This document shows, piece after piece, positions 26,709 through 35,325 of a DNA stretch of 64,000 bases. The position numbers were made by a program, and so were the translations under genes. Source of the DNA: Aquimarina spongiae (GTDB taxonomy: Bacteria; Bacteroidota; Bacteroidia; Flavobacteriales; Flavobacteriaceae). Positions within the stretch are counted from its first letter, which is position 1; each line of letters starts with the position of its first letter. The notes beneath the pieces are model-generated. The model was not told the origin of the DNA, searched no databases, and worked only from the letters and a program-made list of their open reading frames with translations. Location of the stretch: contig NZ_FQYP01000001.1 in assembly GCF_900141785.1 (NCBI RefSeq), positions 868,001-932,000 of the forward strand, read 5' to 3'.

Positions 26709-28139
26709 CAAGTCGTTAATGTCTGGTGATATTTTTAATCCCAAAACCACTAGCCCATACCCTACTCCTATCAATATACTTTTGAGTACAATATTCAAAA
26801 CTGGATGAAACGAAAAGTTCCAGAAATAAAATCCAAATACAAATACCAAAATCAGCATTAATGCTGTGAGCGTATTTTTAGAAAATGGATGCATTCCAAA
26901 TTTTTGATAGACTACCCACAGCTTTGCTACATTATAGCAAAACACCGAAGAAAATGTAGCCATTGCAGCTCCGGTAACTTTGTAAATTGGAATCAACCAT
27001 AGATTAAAACCAAAAGAAAGTATAGCCATGCCTACCCCAATATATAATACCAATCGATAATAATCAGAGTTATAGAGTATCGAATTATTGTTCCCTAAAA
27101 GGTTATCAAACAACTTCACGCTTCCTATCAGGATCACTATCCATATGAACAGCTCGTATTGATCGGGTATCATCCCAAAAAGTTCATGCACATTGCAGAT
27201 GATCAATACCAAAAGTAATCCGCTTGCGATCAAGAGATTTAACGAGCTCTTTTTATATAGAGCTTGTAGTTGATCCATTGCTTTCTCATTAATCAGTTTT
27301 GCAGTTAATGGATAGGTGATTTGATGCATGGCCCTGGATGGGATGATAATGACACTAGCGATATAGGCGCAAATCCCATACTTTGCCACATTCTCGATTG
27401 GCAAGTATCGCTCAATCATTGTTTTGTCCAGATCGATCAATAAAGTAGCTACCGATCCCGCAATCAAAATCAAAAATGAGTATTTAAAAACACTTTTATA
27501 ATTCGCAGGTAGGGATATTGTAAATTTTATAGGATGCAATCGGAATGCATAAACCATCATGATTCCTGTTCTAAGAATATATACCGCTACCAACGCATAT
27601 ATAAATTGTTGTACAGAAAGTATTTCATAATACACCAATAGCAACAACAAACAAATACAAATTCGCAAAAAAAGTTCTTTCATTCCATTCCCAAAAACAC
27701 TTTTCAACTTGACTTTGGACCATGCAAAAAAGACTTCGAAATACGCCAAAGCATAGGCTAAGGCAAAAATCGTCCAGATATAAGGTTGTACGATGGTATT
27801 TCCTTCAGAGAAGTAACTTAATAACAAATCATAAAACAGTACTCCTATCCCTCCTAGCACTACAGCAATCGCCAGTGGCATTACCAACATAATGCTCAAA
27901 AAACGATCTTGTTCCTTTTGATTGCTATAGGAGGAAAAGAACTTGACCAAAGTGTTGTGCGTACCAAAAGCCATTAACGGCCATATCAAATTGGATACTG
28001 AGATAAGATAAGAAACCAAACCATAGTAAGTATCCTCCATAAAATTGGTAAACAAAAACAGCGTATTTACCGCACCGATACCAAAACCAAGGCAGGTAAT
28101 GATTACATTTTTTATGGATTGATTTACTACTACTCCCAT
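26682..28139 (-). CDS. Polysaccharide flippase (Wzx/MATE-like, MOP superfamily)
   Basis: This 485-aa polytopic membrane protein has about 12-14 predicted hydrophobic helices (e.g. LMVMPLAIAVVLGGIGVLF-type segments, YSFLILIAGSVATLLIDLD, LLIASGLLLVLIICNV). The N-terminal VNQSIKNVIITCLGFGIGAVNTLFLF and the AFGTHNTLVKFFSSY stretch are typical of oligosaccharide flippases, which turn lipid-linked glycans across the inner membrane. It is the last gene of a four-gene minus-strand unit after YfhO and a glycosyltransferase, which supports a role in surface glycan export. The cargo is unknown. Confidence 0.85.
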   Translation of the reverse strand: MGVVVNQSIKNVIITCLGFGIGAVNTLFLFTNFMEDTYYGLVSYLISVSNLIWPLMAFGTHNTLVKFFSSYSNQKEQDRFLSIMLVMPLAIAVVLGGIGVLFYDLLLSYFSEGNTIVQPYIWTIFALAYALAYFEVFFAWSKVKLKSVFGNGMKELFLRICICLLLLLVYYEILSVQQFIYALVAVYILRTGIMMVYAFRLHPIKFTISLPANYKSVFKYSFLILIAGSVATLLIDLDKTMIERYLPIENVAKYGICAYIASVIIIPSRAMHQITYPLTAKLINEKAMDQLQALYKKSSLNLLIASGLLLVLIICNVHELFGMIPDQYELFIWIVILIGSVKLFDNLLGNNNSILYNSDYYRLVLYIGVGMAILSFGFNLWLIPIYKVTGAAMATFSSVFCYNVAKLWVVYQKFGMHPFSKNTLTALMLILVFVFGFYFWNFSFHPVLNIVLKSILIGVGYGLVVLGLKISPDINDLIKKIPRGA

Positions 28140-28196
28140 GTATTTGTATCGTACTTAAATTTAGGATTTAGCAATCAGCTATTGACTAGTTATTGC

Positions 28197-29480
28197 TTAT
28201 TTTTTTCTTTTGATCAGCTTTGCCATCTCCTGGGTTAACGCTTTTCTACTATATTTTTCGAGATCTTCAGGCTGCGCCACTAAAGCTCCATCCTGATATG
28301 CTTTAAAATAGGAAAAAATTGTAGACTTGATATCGGCATACTCGTCATACTCAAAAAACTTTCCTGCTTGGGTGTCATTAATGATCTTTGCGATATCTGC
28401 TCCCTTTGGACCTATAGCAACTATAGGTCGCTTTGAAATCATATACTCAAACAATTTACCAGGTATGATACACCTTGTATCCTCACTATCAATTTCAATA
28501 AGCAATAAAATTTGCGATTGCCGTTGTAAACGAACCGCTTCACTATGTGAAACATATCCCACTACATCCAAAAAAGGGGACAATCCAGCATCTTTAATAG
28601 CAGACAGAACATCATCACTTACTGCTCCTATCAAACGCAACTCAAATTCCTTGGTAAATTCTTGGTCTTCCTCAGTTAACTGCTTCAACGCTTTCCATAA
28701 AAGTAATGGATTTCTACCCGACAAGAGTGACCCTATATGAGCAATAGTAAATTTAGTATCCAATGATCCCTCCTCCACTTTTTCTTCATCATAACCATTG
28801 GTTACTACAGCAATCGGTTTTTGCGTAATGCCAGAAAATTCATCTCTAGTAGTAAAACTAGTTACCGTAATTTGATCCGCTGTAGTTAGTACTTCTTTTT
28901 CAAGCACTTTATGCTTTTGAATGGATTTCTTTGTAAGCTTCAATTTATCATGATACCCAATGGTTGTCCATGGATCTCTAAAATCTGCTATCCAACGCAC
29001 ATTCAATCGTTCTTTAAGCGTTTTCCCTATCAAATGCACACTATGCGGTGGTCCAGTAGTAATAATCGTGTCGATTTCATGTTCTTTCAGATAACCACTA
29101 AGATAACTTACAGAAGGACGTACCCAATATTTCCGGGCATCAGGGATAAAAAAGTTTCCGCGTATATACAGCAATAAACGCTGTATAAAGGTTTGCTTTT
29201 TTGATCCCGAAATGATTCCTCGACTAATCGTTTTTGTCTCTTTTTTTGAAAATAGTTGTGCAAAACGATAGGGTTCAAAAATCGGACGTCGCAACACAGT
29301 AATATCCTCTGGTATTTCTGAAATCAATGTTTCGTCTAGTAAAGGATAGGTAGGATTACTTGGTGTATACACTATAGGTTCGATTCCAAAATCTCTGAAA
29401 TATTTGACAAACTTCAGCCAGCGTTGTACTCCAGGTCCTCCGGCTGGTGGCCAATAATATGTTATGATCAGAACTTTCAA
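28197..29480 (-). CDS. Glycosyltransferase family 4 protein
   Basis: This 427-aa GT-B fold enzyme begins MKVLIITYYWPPAGGPGVQRW, the usual N-terminal glycine-rich loop of GT4 enzymes (written in two parts: MKVLIITYYWPP and AGGPGVQRW). The acceptor half contains ITTGPPHSVHLIG and WIADFRDPW. The donor half contains FTIAHIGSLLSGRNP and the nucleotide-sugar binding region IIPGKLFEYMISKRPIVAIGP. Relatives transfer sugars in polysaccharide or glycoprotein synthesis. It lies 8 bp downstream of the YfhO gene and 57 bp before the flippase gene, so all three are probably cotranscribed. The sugar and acceptor are unknown. Confidence 0.9.
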   Translation of the reverse strand: MKVLIITYYWPPAGGPGVQRWLKFVKYFRDFGIEPIVYTPSNPTYPLLDETLISEIPEDITVLRRPIFEPYRFAQLFSKKETKTISRGIISGSKKQTFIQRLLLYIRGNFFIPDARKYWVRPSVSYLSGYLKEHEIDTIITTGPPHSVHLIGKTLKERLNVRWIADFRDPWTTIGYHDKLKLTKKSIQKHKVLEKEVLTTADQITVTSFTTRDEFSGITQKPIAVVTNGYDEEKVEEGSLDTKFTIAHIGSLLSGRNPLLLWKALKQLTEEDQEFTKEFELRLIGAVSDDVLSAIKDAGLSPFLDVVGYVSHSEAVRLQRQSQILLLIEIDSEDTRCIIPGKLFEYMISKRPIVAIGPKGADIAKIINDTQAGKFFEYDEYADIKSTIFSYFKAYQDGALVAQPEDLEKYSRKALTQEMAKLIKRKK

Positions 29481-29488
29481 AATCAGGA

Positions 29489-31930
29489 TTACTTATCTTC
29501 TGTGCTTAAAGATAATAAACTACCACTTTTCTTATATTGATAAAACAAACCTCCAAGAATCAACAGTATAAAAATAATCGTACTCGTTAATGTAATTGTA
29601 CTTCCGGTTTGCACCACCTGTGGTTCGAATTTGAATTCGATTTTATGCTTCCCGGCAGGAACTTTAAGTCCTCTTAGCATATAATCCACTGGGTAAATAG
29701 GTTGCAGTTCATCATCGATATAGGCATTCCAGCCTTTTTCGTAATATGCCTCAGAAAACACCATAAAACCAGGGTTTACTGCATACATGTTATACGCCAG
29801 ATGATCGGGCTCGGTTTTCGAAATAGAAACGGTAGATACACTATCTTTTAACGGAGTAAATCCTTCAAAATCTAACTTAAAATCATTTCTGATCACTGCC
29901 ACTTTTTTGGTGTCAATCGATCCCAATGCTTCGAACTCTGCCTTATATCCATCAACAAACTTTAACTCTTCGACGAACCAAGCAGGTCCGTTGATTGAAG
30001 GATTTTGCTGAGCATCCAAACCTTTTTCACCATTTTGTATGATATACTTTACATTCAGCATGTTTAAGATCTCCAAATTACCTTTTGCCAATTGCCCGTA
30101 GTAGATGTCATCCATTTTTCTGGGTCTTACCGCAGAATATCCGTTGATGGTATTGAAAAAGTAATTGGTATGTGAATTGTTAAATCCTCTTGCCTGATCT
30201 AGCACACGATAATAGGAATCATCTTTCAGAATCTGTTGATCCACATCTGTAGCCTGAAAAAAGGATTTGTACTCTCTCTTTGATATAAAATTCTCTTCGT
30301 TTAAGCTTCGTCGATCTACAGATACCAAATCTACAAGGATTAACACAGCTATTCCTACTAAGGCTATATTTTCTGAAAATTTCTTTTTCAACAACAGCCA
30401 AAGTACTCCCGCAGTTAGCAGTATAAAGATTAGTGAGCGTAAACTATCACTCTTCAACAAACTGATTCGATCTTCTACGATAGCATCAAAGATGTCGGGT
30501 TGCTCTATGGCAAAACGGGTTTCTGAAGCCGATTTGAAATTAAACAAACTCCCTCCAAACAACCAGAAAATCAAACACAAACCTCCTAAAAATCCGAGAG
30601 AGATCAGGAATTTTTTCTGTTTTTCTTCTAAGGAAACTTTATCATTAAACCATCTATGCAATCCAAATACAGCCGCAATAGGGATCAGTAATTCTAAGAT
30701 CACTTGTATACTAGATACCGCTCTAAATTTATTATACAGAGGAACATAGTCTACAAAAAATCGGGTAACAAACTCCAAATTCTTACCCCAACTTAGTGCC
30801 AGTGATAAAATCATGCCCCCTAATAACCACCATCTCAATCTTCCTTTAACCATCAAAATACCCAGCAGCGCCAAGAAGACAACAGTTACACCAAGATATG
30901 GAGGAGCTTCTACAAAAGGTTGATCTCCCCAATACAAACGAGTACCGCTAGCATAATAATTTGCTTGATCCCTGGGTTGCCCAAGGGATATTAACTTTTG
31001 ATAAAATGCAGAATCAGATCCCAGATCTGCCGCAGTACCTAATCCCATAAGCTTTGGTACAAACAAATTGAGCGATTCTAGTTTCCCATAGCTATATTCA
31101 GTAATATATTCAAAATCAAGCCCATCATTTTGGGATCCATTGGCTACTGTAGGATCTGCTAGCAAATTCTTTCCGCGGATACTAGTCTTCGCATATTCTG
31201 AAGTTGATAATAAGGTGGTTGCATTGGTTGCGAGACCAAGTGCCACTGCTAACACTAAAACACCGATAGACTTAAAAAAATGCGGTACTTCTTTCTTTTT
31301 AAAAGCATCAATTAAATACGCTACTCCTAAGACACCTACCAACAAACCGAGGTAATAAGTCATTTGATAGTGATTCGCCTGTATTTCTAAGCCCATGGCC
31401 AAGGCAGTGAGTATAGCCCCCCATAAATATCGTTTTTGAAATACCAATAATATTCCGGCCAACACTAAGGGAAAATATGCAATAGCATGAGCTTTAGAAT
31501 TATGTCCTACCCCTATGATAATAATTAGATATGTCGAAAAGCCAAAGGCTAAAGCTCCAACAATAGCGAGTTTCCATGGGATTCGCATCACCAACATTAA
31601 CACATAAAAACTCAATAGGTATAGAAAAAGGTAATCGGCAGGTCTTGGTAAAAAACGAATTAATCGATCCAACTTATCCATGTAATCATGAGGAAACTTT
31701 GCTCCCATTTGATAGGTTGGCATTCCCCCATAGGCAGAGTTTGTCCAATAGGTTTCTTTGCCCGTTTTAGTTCTATGGTCATTTTGTTGTTTGGCCATAC
31801 TCTCATAAAGTTTAATATCATTTTGATACAAAACCTTACCACTCATTACAGGGCTGAAATACAATAAGGAAATAACTACAAAACCAAGGATTACAAAAAT
31901 ATGAGGTAAGAATCTTTTTACTAAAGACAT
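29489..31930 (-). CDS. YfhO family membrane protein (GT-C-like glycosyltransferase)
   Basis: This 813-aa protein has ~12 hydrophobic helices in the first two thirds, a periplasmic C-terminal domain (about 560-770) and a final membrane segment (TITLTSTIIFILLILGGLFY). Landmarks are KVLYQNDIKLYESMAKQ near 33, AYGGMPTYQ, and VFSEAYYEKGWNAYIDDELQ with VDYMLRGLKVPAGKHKIEF, all typical of YfhO (PF09586) proteins. Firmicute YfhO proteins glycosylate lipoteichoic acid using lipid-linked sugars; in Bacteroidetes, which lack it, the acceptor is unknown. With GT4 and the flippase it suggests modification of a surface glycan. Confidence 0.88.
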   Translation of the reverse strand: MSLVKRFLPHIFVILGFVVISLLYFSPVMSGKVLYQNDIKLYESMAKQQNDHRTKTGKETYWTNSAYGGMPTYQMGAKFPHDYMDKLDRLIRFLPRPADYLFLYLLSFYVLMLVMRIPWKLAIVGALAFGFSTYLIIIIGVGHNSKAHAIAYFPLVLAGILLVFQKRYLWGAILTALAMGLEIQANHYQMTYYLGLLVGVLGVAYLIDAFKKKEVPHFFKSIGVLVLAVALGLATNATTLLSTSEYAKTSIRGKNLLADPTVANGSQNDGLDFEYITEYSYGKLESLNLFVPKLMGLGTAADLGSDSAFYQKLISLGQPRDQANYYASGTRLYWGDQPFVEAPPYLGVTVVFLALLGILMVKGRLRWWLLGGMILSLALSWGKNLEFVTRFFVDYVPLYNKFRAVSSIQVILELLIPIAAVFGLHRWFNDKVSLEEKQKKFLISLGFLGGLCLIFWLFGGSLFNFKSASETRFAIEQPDIFDAIVEDRISLLKSDSLRSLIFILLTAGVLWLLLKKKFSENIALVGIAVLILVDLVSVDRRSLNEENFISKREYKSFFQATDVDQQILKDDSYYRVLDQARGFNNSHTNYFFNTINGYSAVRPRKMDDIYYGQLAKGNLEILNMLNVKYIIQNGEKGLDAQQNPSINGPAWFVEELKFVDGYKAEFEALGSIDTKKVAVIRNDFKLDFEGFTPLKDSVSTVSISKTEPDHLAYNMYAVNPGFMVFSEAYYEKGWNAYIDDELQPIYPVDYMLRGLKVPAGKHKIEFKFEPQVVQTGSTITLTSTIIFILLILGGLFYQYKKSGSLLSLSTEDK

Positions 31931-31963
31931 GATTTGTGTTTGTTTACTAAATGAAGCGCCAAA

Positions 31964-32233
31964 TTAATCAATTTCCTCATAATCGATGTATTCTCCAACA
32001 TCTTTGTTTGAAGATTTTGTTTTGGGCTTTTTATCTATAGTAACCTCTCCGTCTGCAGATTGTTGTGCGTGTTGATATTGGTTAAATTGCTGTTGAAATT
32101 TTTCTCCAGCTTTCTTTGTTACATATCTAAGCAATAGAGGACCAAATATTCGCGTTAATACCTTTAGGCCATAATATATAAGTAAAATAATGAGGATAAC
32201 CTTTAATACCCCTACTAATGACGCTTGCTGCAT
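31964..32233 (-). CDS. DUF4834 family small membrane protein
   Basis: This 89-aa protein starts MQQASLVGVLKVILIILLIY, a single membrane helix, followed by YGLKVLTRIFGPLLLRYVTKK and a hydrophilic tail ending IDYEEID. This is the DUF4834 pattern of Bacteroidetes. The frame is open further upstream to 32422, but that extension overlaps the divergent gene and lacks family similarity, so I start at 32233. It is the first gene of the unit DUF4834-YfhO-GT4-flippase (33 bp to YfhO). Function is unknown. Confidence 0.8.
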   Translation of the reverse strand: MQQASLVGVLKVILIILLIYYGLKVLTRIFGPLLLRYVTKKAGEKFQQQFNQYQHAQQSADGEVTIDKKPKTKSSNKDVGEYIDYEEID

Positions 32234-32308
32234 ATCATTTTTTTTCAAAAATAGGGAACTCTCTATACAAATACAGTCCTTCAATCCTAAAAAAATGATA
32301 AAATCTGC

Positions 32309-32316
32309 TATATTTG
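32309..32316 (+). promoter_or_regulatory. -7 promoter element of the outer-membrane barrel gene
   Basis: TATATTTG matches TAnnTTTG exactly and ends 11 nt before the ATG at 32328. This argues against the upstream ATG at 32190 as the start. Confidence 0.5.
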
Positions 32317-32327
32317 AAGCAAATCTA

Positions 32328-33983
32328 ATGAATATGAGCCCTAGATCTATTCTGTTATTCTTTACCCTCTTGCTGTATGGGCTAACGGCTTCTGCCCAAT
32401 ATACAGATAAAATTAACTCCAATCGTCCTGGTACTTCTCAGGGTGCTTTTTCTGTTGGTAATAACGTACTACAATTGGAAGGAGGTTTTGGTTTTGGCAA
32501 AGAAAAACACGAAATTCTGGATACAAAATCAAACATTTTCAGATTTGATTATTCAGCGCGGTATGGGTTACTCATAGAACAATTAGAGATACGATTAAAT
32601 GGTACATATCGATCAGATGGAATTACCCAAACGGTTGGTGCGAACCGTCAGAAGATAAATCAAAGTAATTTTGAAATCAATACTATTGGGGCCAAATACC
32701 TAATTTACGACCCTTATAAGCCAAAACCGGGTAAAAAAGATACGGTACCCGCGAATTATGATAGTTTAAAAAGTTGGAAAGAGCGATATCGTTTTAAATG
32801 GAAAACTTTGATCCCTGCAGTTTCTGCTTATGCAGGAGCAAATTTTGTGGCCAAAGATAATCCCTTTACTTTTCCGGGAGACGCTTCTATTAGTCCTAGA
32901 TTTGTGGTTGCTACCCAAAATAATTGGACCACCACTTATGGAGGCGATTGGGCATTCGTGACTAATTTGATCGTTGACAAAATTACTACGGAAAGTCCCA
33001 CCATTGGATGGATACTTACTGCAACGCATACGGTTAATAACAAATGGGCAGGTTTTATAGAGTTTCAAGGACAGAAAAGTGACTTTTATAGTGATAACCT
33101 CCTGAGGCTTGGTGGTGCCTATCTATTTGATCAGGATTTGCAGTTTGACGCAAATATTGCCTTTAATTTTAAAGACACCCCCTCTGTTTTCACTTGTAGT
33201 TTTGGAGCATCTTATCGATTTGACTGGCATAACAAGGATGAAATTATAGAACAACCAGGATTAGAAAAAGGAGTAAAAGAAGACGAATCTGAAAAAGATG
33301 AAGAAGGAGAAGATGAAGAAGGAGAAGATGGAGATCTTGATGAAATCGAAGGCACAGAAAACGATAGTTTGAAACTCGACAGAACTCCGTTTATTAATGA
33401 CTTTGAAGATGATAGTTTTAGAGAAGCCATTGAAAAAGATCTGGACGAGCGCCGAACCGAAGAGCGTTTGGAACGTGAGCGTATCGAAAACGAAAAAATT
33501 GCCAAAAAAGAAGGTAAAAAGCTTAGAAAGGAAGAAGCCCGTCGTTTAAAACGCGAAGCAAAAGCTGCCAGAGAAGCAGAAAAAGCAGCTATTAAGGCCG
33601 AAAAAGAAAAGCAAAAGATGATTGATGATATCGATGCAGAACTTGATAAAATGGAACAGGAGCAAGGTGTCGATGATGAATTGGACGATATAGAAAAACA
33701 ACTCCAGGAATTGGAGAAGATGGAAAAAGAGTTTGATGAAGAAGAAAAGAAAGAGCAAAAAGAAGAAGTTAAACCGAAGAAGCCTGAAAAAGAAGAAGTA
33801 GAAGATGATATTGATGTAGATGCCGAATATGAAAAGTATCAACGGGAACAGGAAAAAGCTCGAAAAGAAGAAGAAAAACGAAGAAAAAAGGAGGAAAAAC
33901 GCAGACAAAAAGAAGAAAAGAAGCGTAAAAAAGAAGAAGAAAAGAACAAAAAAGACGAAAATAACGATGATCCCGAAGAGTAA
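32328..33983 (+). CDS. Outer-membrane beta-barrel protein with long Lys/Glu coiled-coil tail
   Basis: This ~551-aa protein is read from ATG 32328 (ATG 32334 is also possible). It has a signal peptide (RSILLFFTLLLYGLTASAQ) and a barrel of about 270 residues. The barrel opens with TDKINSNRPGTSQGAFSVGNNVLQ, given here as TDKINSNRPG then TSQGAFSVGN, and shows alternating strands (WAGFIEFQGQKSDFYSDNL, FTCSFGASYRFDW) like the phenol-degradation meta-pathway transporter family. From about 300 on it is an almost uninterrupted charged segment of Glu, Lys, Asp and Arg with heptads, ending KKDENNDDPEE. Barrel strands are intact, so the tail is an added module in the periplasm or at the surface. Function is unknown. 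Confidence 0.8.
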   Translation: MNMSPRSILLFFTLLLYGLTASAQYTDKINSNRPGTSQGAFSVGNNVLQLEGGFGFGKEKHEILDTKSNIFRFDYSARYGLLIEQLEIRLNGTYRSDGITQTVGANRQKINQSNFEINTIGAKYLIYDPYKPKPGKKDTVPANYDSLKSWKERYRFKWKTLIPAVSAYAGANFVAKDNPFTFPGDASISPRFVVATQNNWTTTYGGDWAFVTNLIVDKITTESPTIGWILTATHTVNNKWAGFIEFQGQKSDFYSDNLLRLGGAYLFDQDLQFDANIAFNFKDTPSVFTCSFGASYRFDWHNKDEIIEQPGLEKGVKEDESEKDEEGEDEEGEDGDLDEIEGTENDSLKLDRTPFINDFEDDSFREAIEKDLDERRTEERLERERIENEKIAKKEGKKLRKEEARRLKREAKAAREAEKAAIKAEKEKQKMIDDIDAELDKMEQEQGVDDELDDIEKQLQELEKMEKEFDEEEKKEQKEEVKPKKPEKEEVEDDIDVDAEYEKYQREQEKARKEEEKRRKKEEKRRQKEEKKRKKEEEKNKKDENNDDPEE

Positions 33984-34097
33984 AATAGCTCTTCTATGCT
34001 AAGAGAATATTCTGTGCTTGTCTAGCCTAAAGCTAGAAACCGAAAAATACTCCATACGAACTTTATCATGTATTCATGATATTTGATAAAAGGGTTA

Positions 34098-34105
34098 TAT
34101 ATTTG
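34098..34105 (+). promoter_or_regulatory. -7 promoter element of the 372-aa GNAT-fold gene
   Basis: TATATTTG, an exact match, 27 nt before the start at 34133. The preceding 34 kb gap also holds a weak TCTAGC/GCTAGA hairpin (34021-34037) without a T run. Confidence 0.5.
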
Positions 34106-34132
34106 CGAAGAATTTGAGATGACATATGATCT

Positions 34133-35251
34133 ATGATTACCATTAAAGAAGCTACCTCAAAAGGAGATTTAACAACCTTTGTTAAGTTTCCTTTTGAATT
34201 ATATAAAGATTCCCCCTACTACGTTCCCTCTATCATTAAGGAGGAGTTGGATGTAATGAATCCTAACAAAAACCCTGTTTTCAAAAATGCAGATGCTAAA
34301 TATTTTCTTGCTTTCAAAGGAGAGCGGATTGTAGGTAGAATTGCAGCTATCATCAACTGGATTGAGGTCAATGAACAAAAAAAGCCTAAAGTTCGTTTTG
34401 GTTGGTTTGATGTAATCGATGATATCGAAGTAACCAAAGCCTTAATAAATAAGGTTAAAGAATTTGGAGCTCAACACTCCCTAGAATATATGGAAGGCCC
34501 TGTCGGCTTTTCAAATATGGATAAGGCAGGAATTCTTATTAAAGGATATGAAGAATTAAATACGATGATCACTTGGTATAATTATCCTTATTATGCAGAT
34601 CATATGACGGAGTTAGGTTTTGAACAAGCAGCAACCTGGGTCGAATACAAAATAAAAGTTCCAAAAGAAACCAAAGAAAAGGTAGTCAAATTTGCAGAGG
34701 TAATTAAGAAACGCTATCAACTTAAACTTTTAAAATTTAAGAAAAGTAAAGAAATACTAGCATACGCTGATGATATGTTTGACCTACTGAACAAAACATA
34801 CAGTAGTCTGCAAACTTTTGTTCCTATACAGCAGTATCAAATAGACATGTATAAGAAAAAGTACCTCCCCTATTTGAATCCCGATTACATTACCTGTATT
34901 GCAGACAAAACAGGAAAACTTATCGCTTTTGCTATTGTTATGCCTTCCTTTTCCAAAGCCTTGAAGAAAATGAATGGTAAAATTTATCCTTTACGATTTT
35001 TGCATATCTTAAGAGCGCAACGCAGAAATGACACCGCTGCATTTTATTTGATAGGAGTTGACCCTGAATATCAAAACAAAGGAGTTACTGCTTTGATTTT
35101 TAAAGAGATGAACGAAACTTTTATTCGTAATGGAATAGAAACTGTTGAAACCAACCCCGAACTAGAAGAGAACAAGGCGGTTCAAGCCCTATGGAATGGA
35201 TATGAGCACGAACAACACAAAATGAGAAGAACATTTAGAAAAGCATTATAA
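34133..35251 (+). CDS. GNAT-fold acetyltransferase-like protein
   Basis: This 372-aa cytoplasmic protein appears to hold two GNAT-like halves. The N-terminal one has YFLAFKGERIVGRIAAIIN (~62-80). The C-terminal one has LIAFAIVMPSFSKAL and FYLIGVDPEYQNKGVTALIFKEM (~305-325), where Q-N-K-G-V-T replaces the usual Q/R-x-x-G-x-G acetyl-CoA loop, followed by GIETVETNPELEENKAVQALW. I recall homologues labelled GTP cyclohydrolase, a name I cannot support here. Substrate is unknown. It is monocistronic and ends at a terminator shared with the acyltransferase gene. Confidence 0.8.
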   Translation: MITIKEATSKGDLTTFVKFPFELYKDSPYYVPSIIKEELDVMNPNKNPVFKNADAKYFLAFKGERIVGRIAAIINWIEVNEQKKPKVRFGWFDVIDDIEVTKALINKVKEFGAQHSLEYMEGPVGFSNMDKAGILIKGYEELNTMITWYNYPYYADHMTELGFEQAATWVEYKIKVPKETKEKVVKFAEVIKKRYQLKLLKFKKSKEILAYADDMFDLLNKTYSSLQTFVPIQQYQIDMYKKKYLPYLNPDYITCIADKTGKLIAFAIVMPSFSKALKKMNGKIYPLRFLHILRAQRRNDTAAFYLIGVDPEYQNKGVTALIFKEMNETFIRNGIETVETNPELEENKAVQALWNGYEHEQHKMRRTFRKAL

Positions 35252-35267
35252 ATATAAAATTAACTTC

Positions 35268-35304
35268 ATAAAAAAATCCACTTTTTATAAGTGGATTTTT
35301 TTAT
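35268..35304. terminator. Rho-independent terminator, bidirectional
   Basis: AAAAAATCCAC...GTGGATTTTTT (arms about 35271-35281 and 35291-35301) with flanking A and T runs, between two convergent genes. Confidence 0.8.
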
Positions 35305-35325
35305 TGGTATATATTTTTAGATCTA

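Noticed and set aside
32190..32327. N-terminal extension of the outer-membrane barrel gene, overlapping the DUF4834 start
   Set aside because: The extension has no family similarity, lies upstream of a TATATTTG box and would hide the signal peptide that starts at 32328.
32234..32422. N-terminal extension of the DUF4834 gene
   Set aside because: It overlaps the divergent gene and the DUF4834 family begins at the MQQASL start at 32233.
33546..33908. 120-aa phenylalanine-rich frame on the minus strand
   Set aside because: It is the complement of the Lys/Glu-rich coiled-coil tail (GAA/AAA codons read as TTC/TTT), not a gene.
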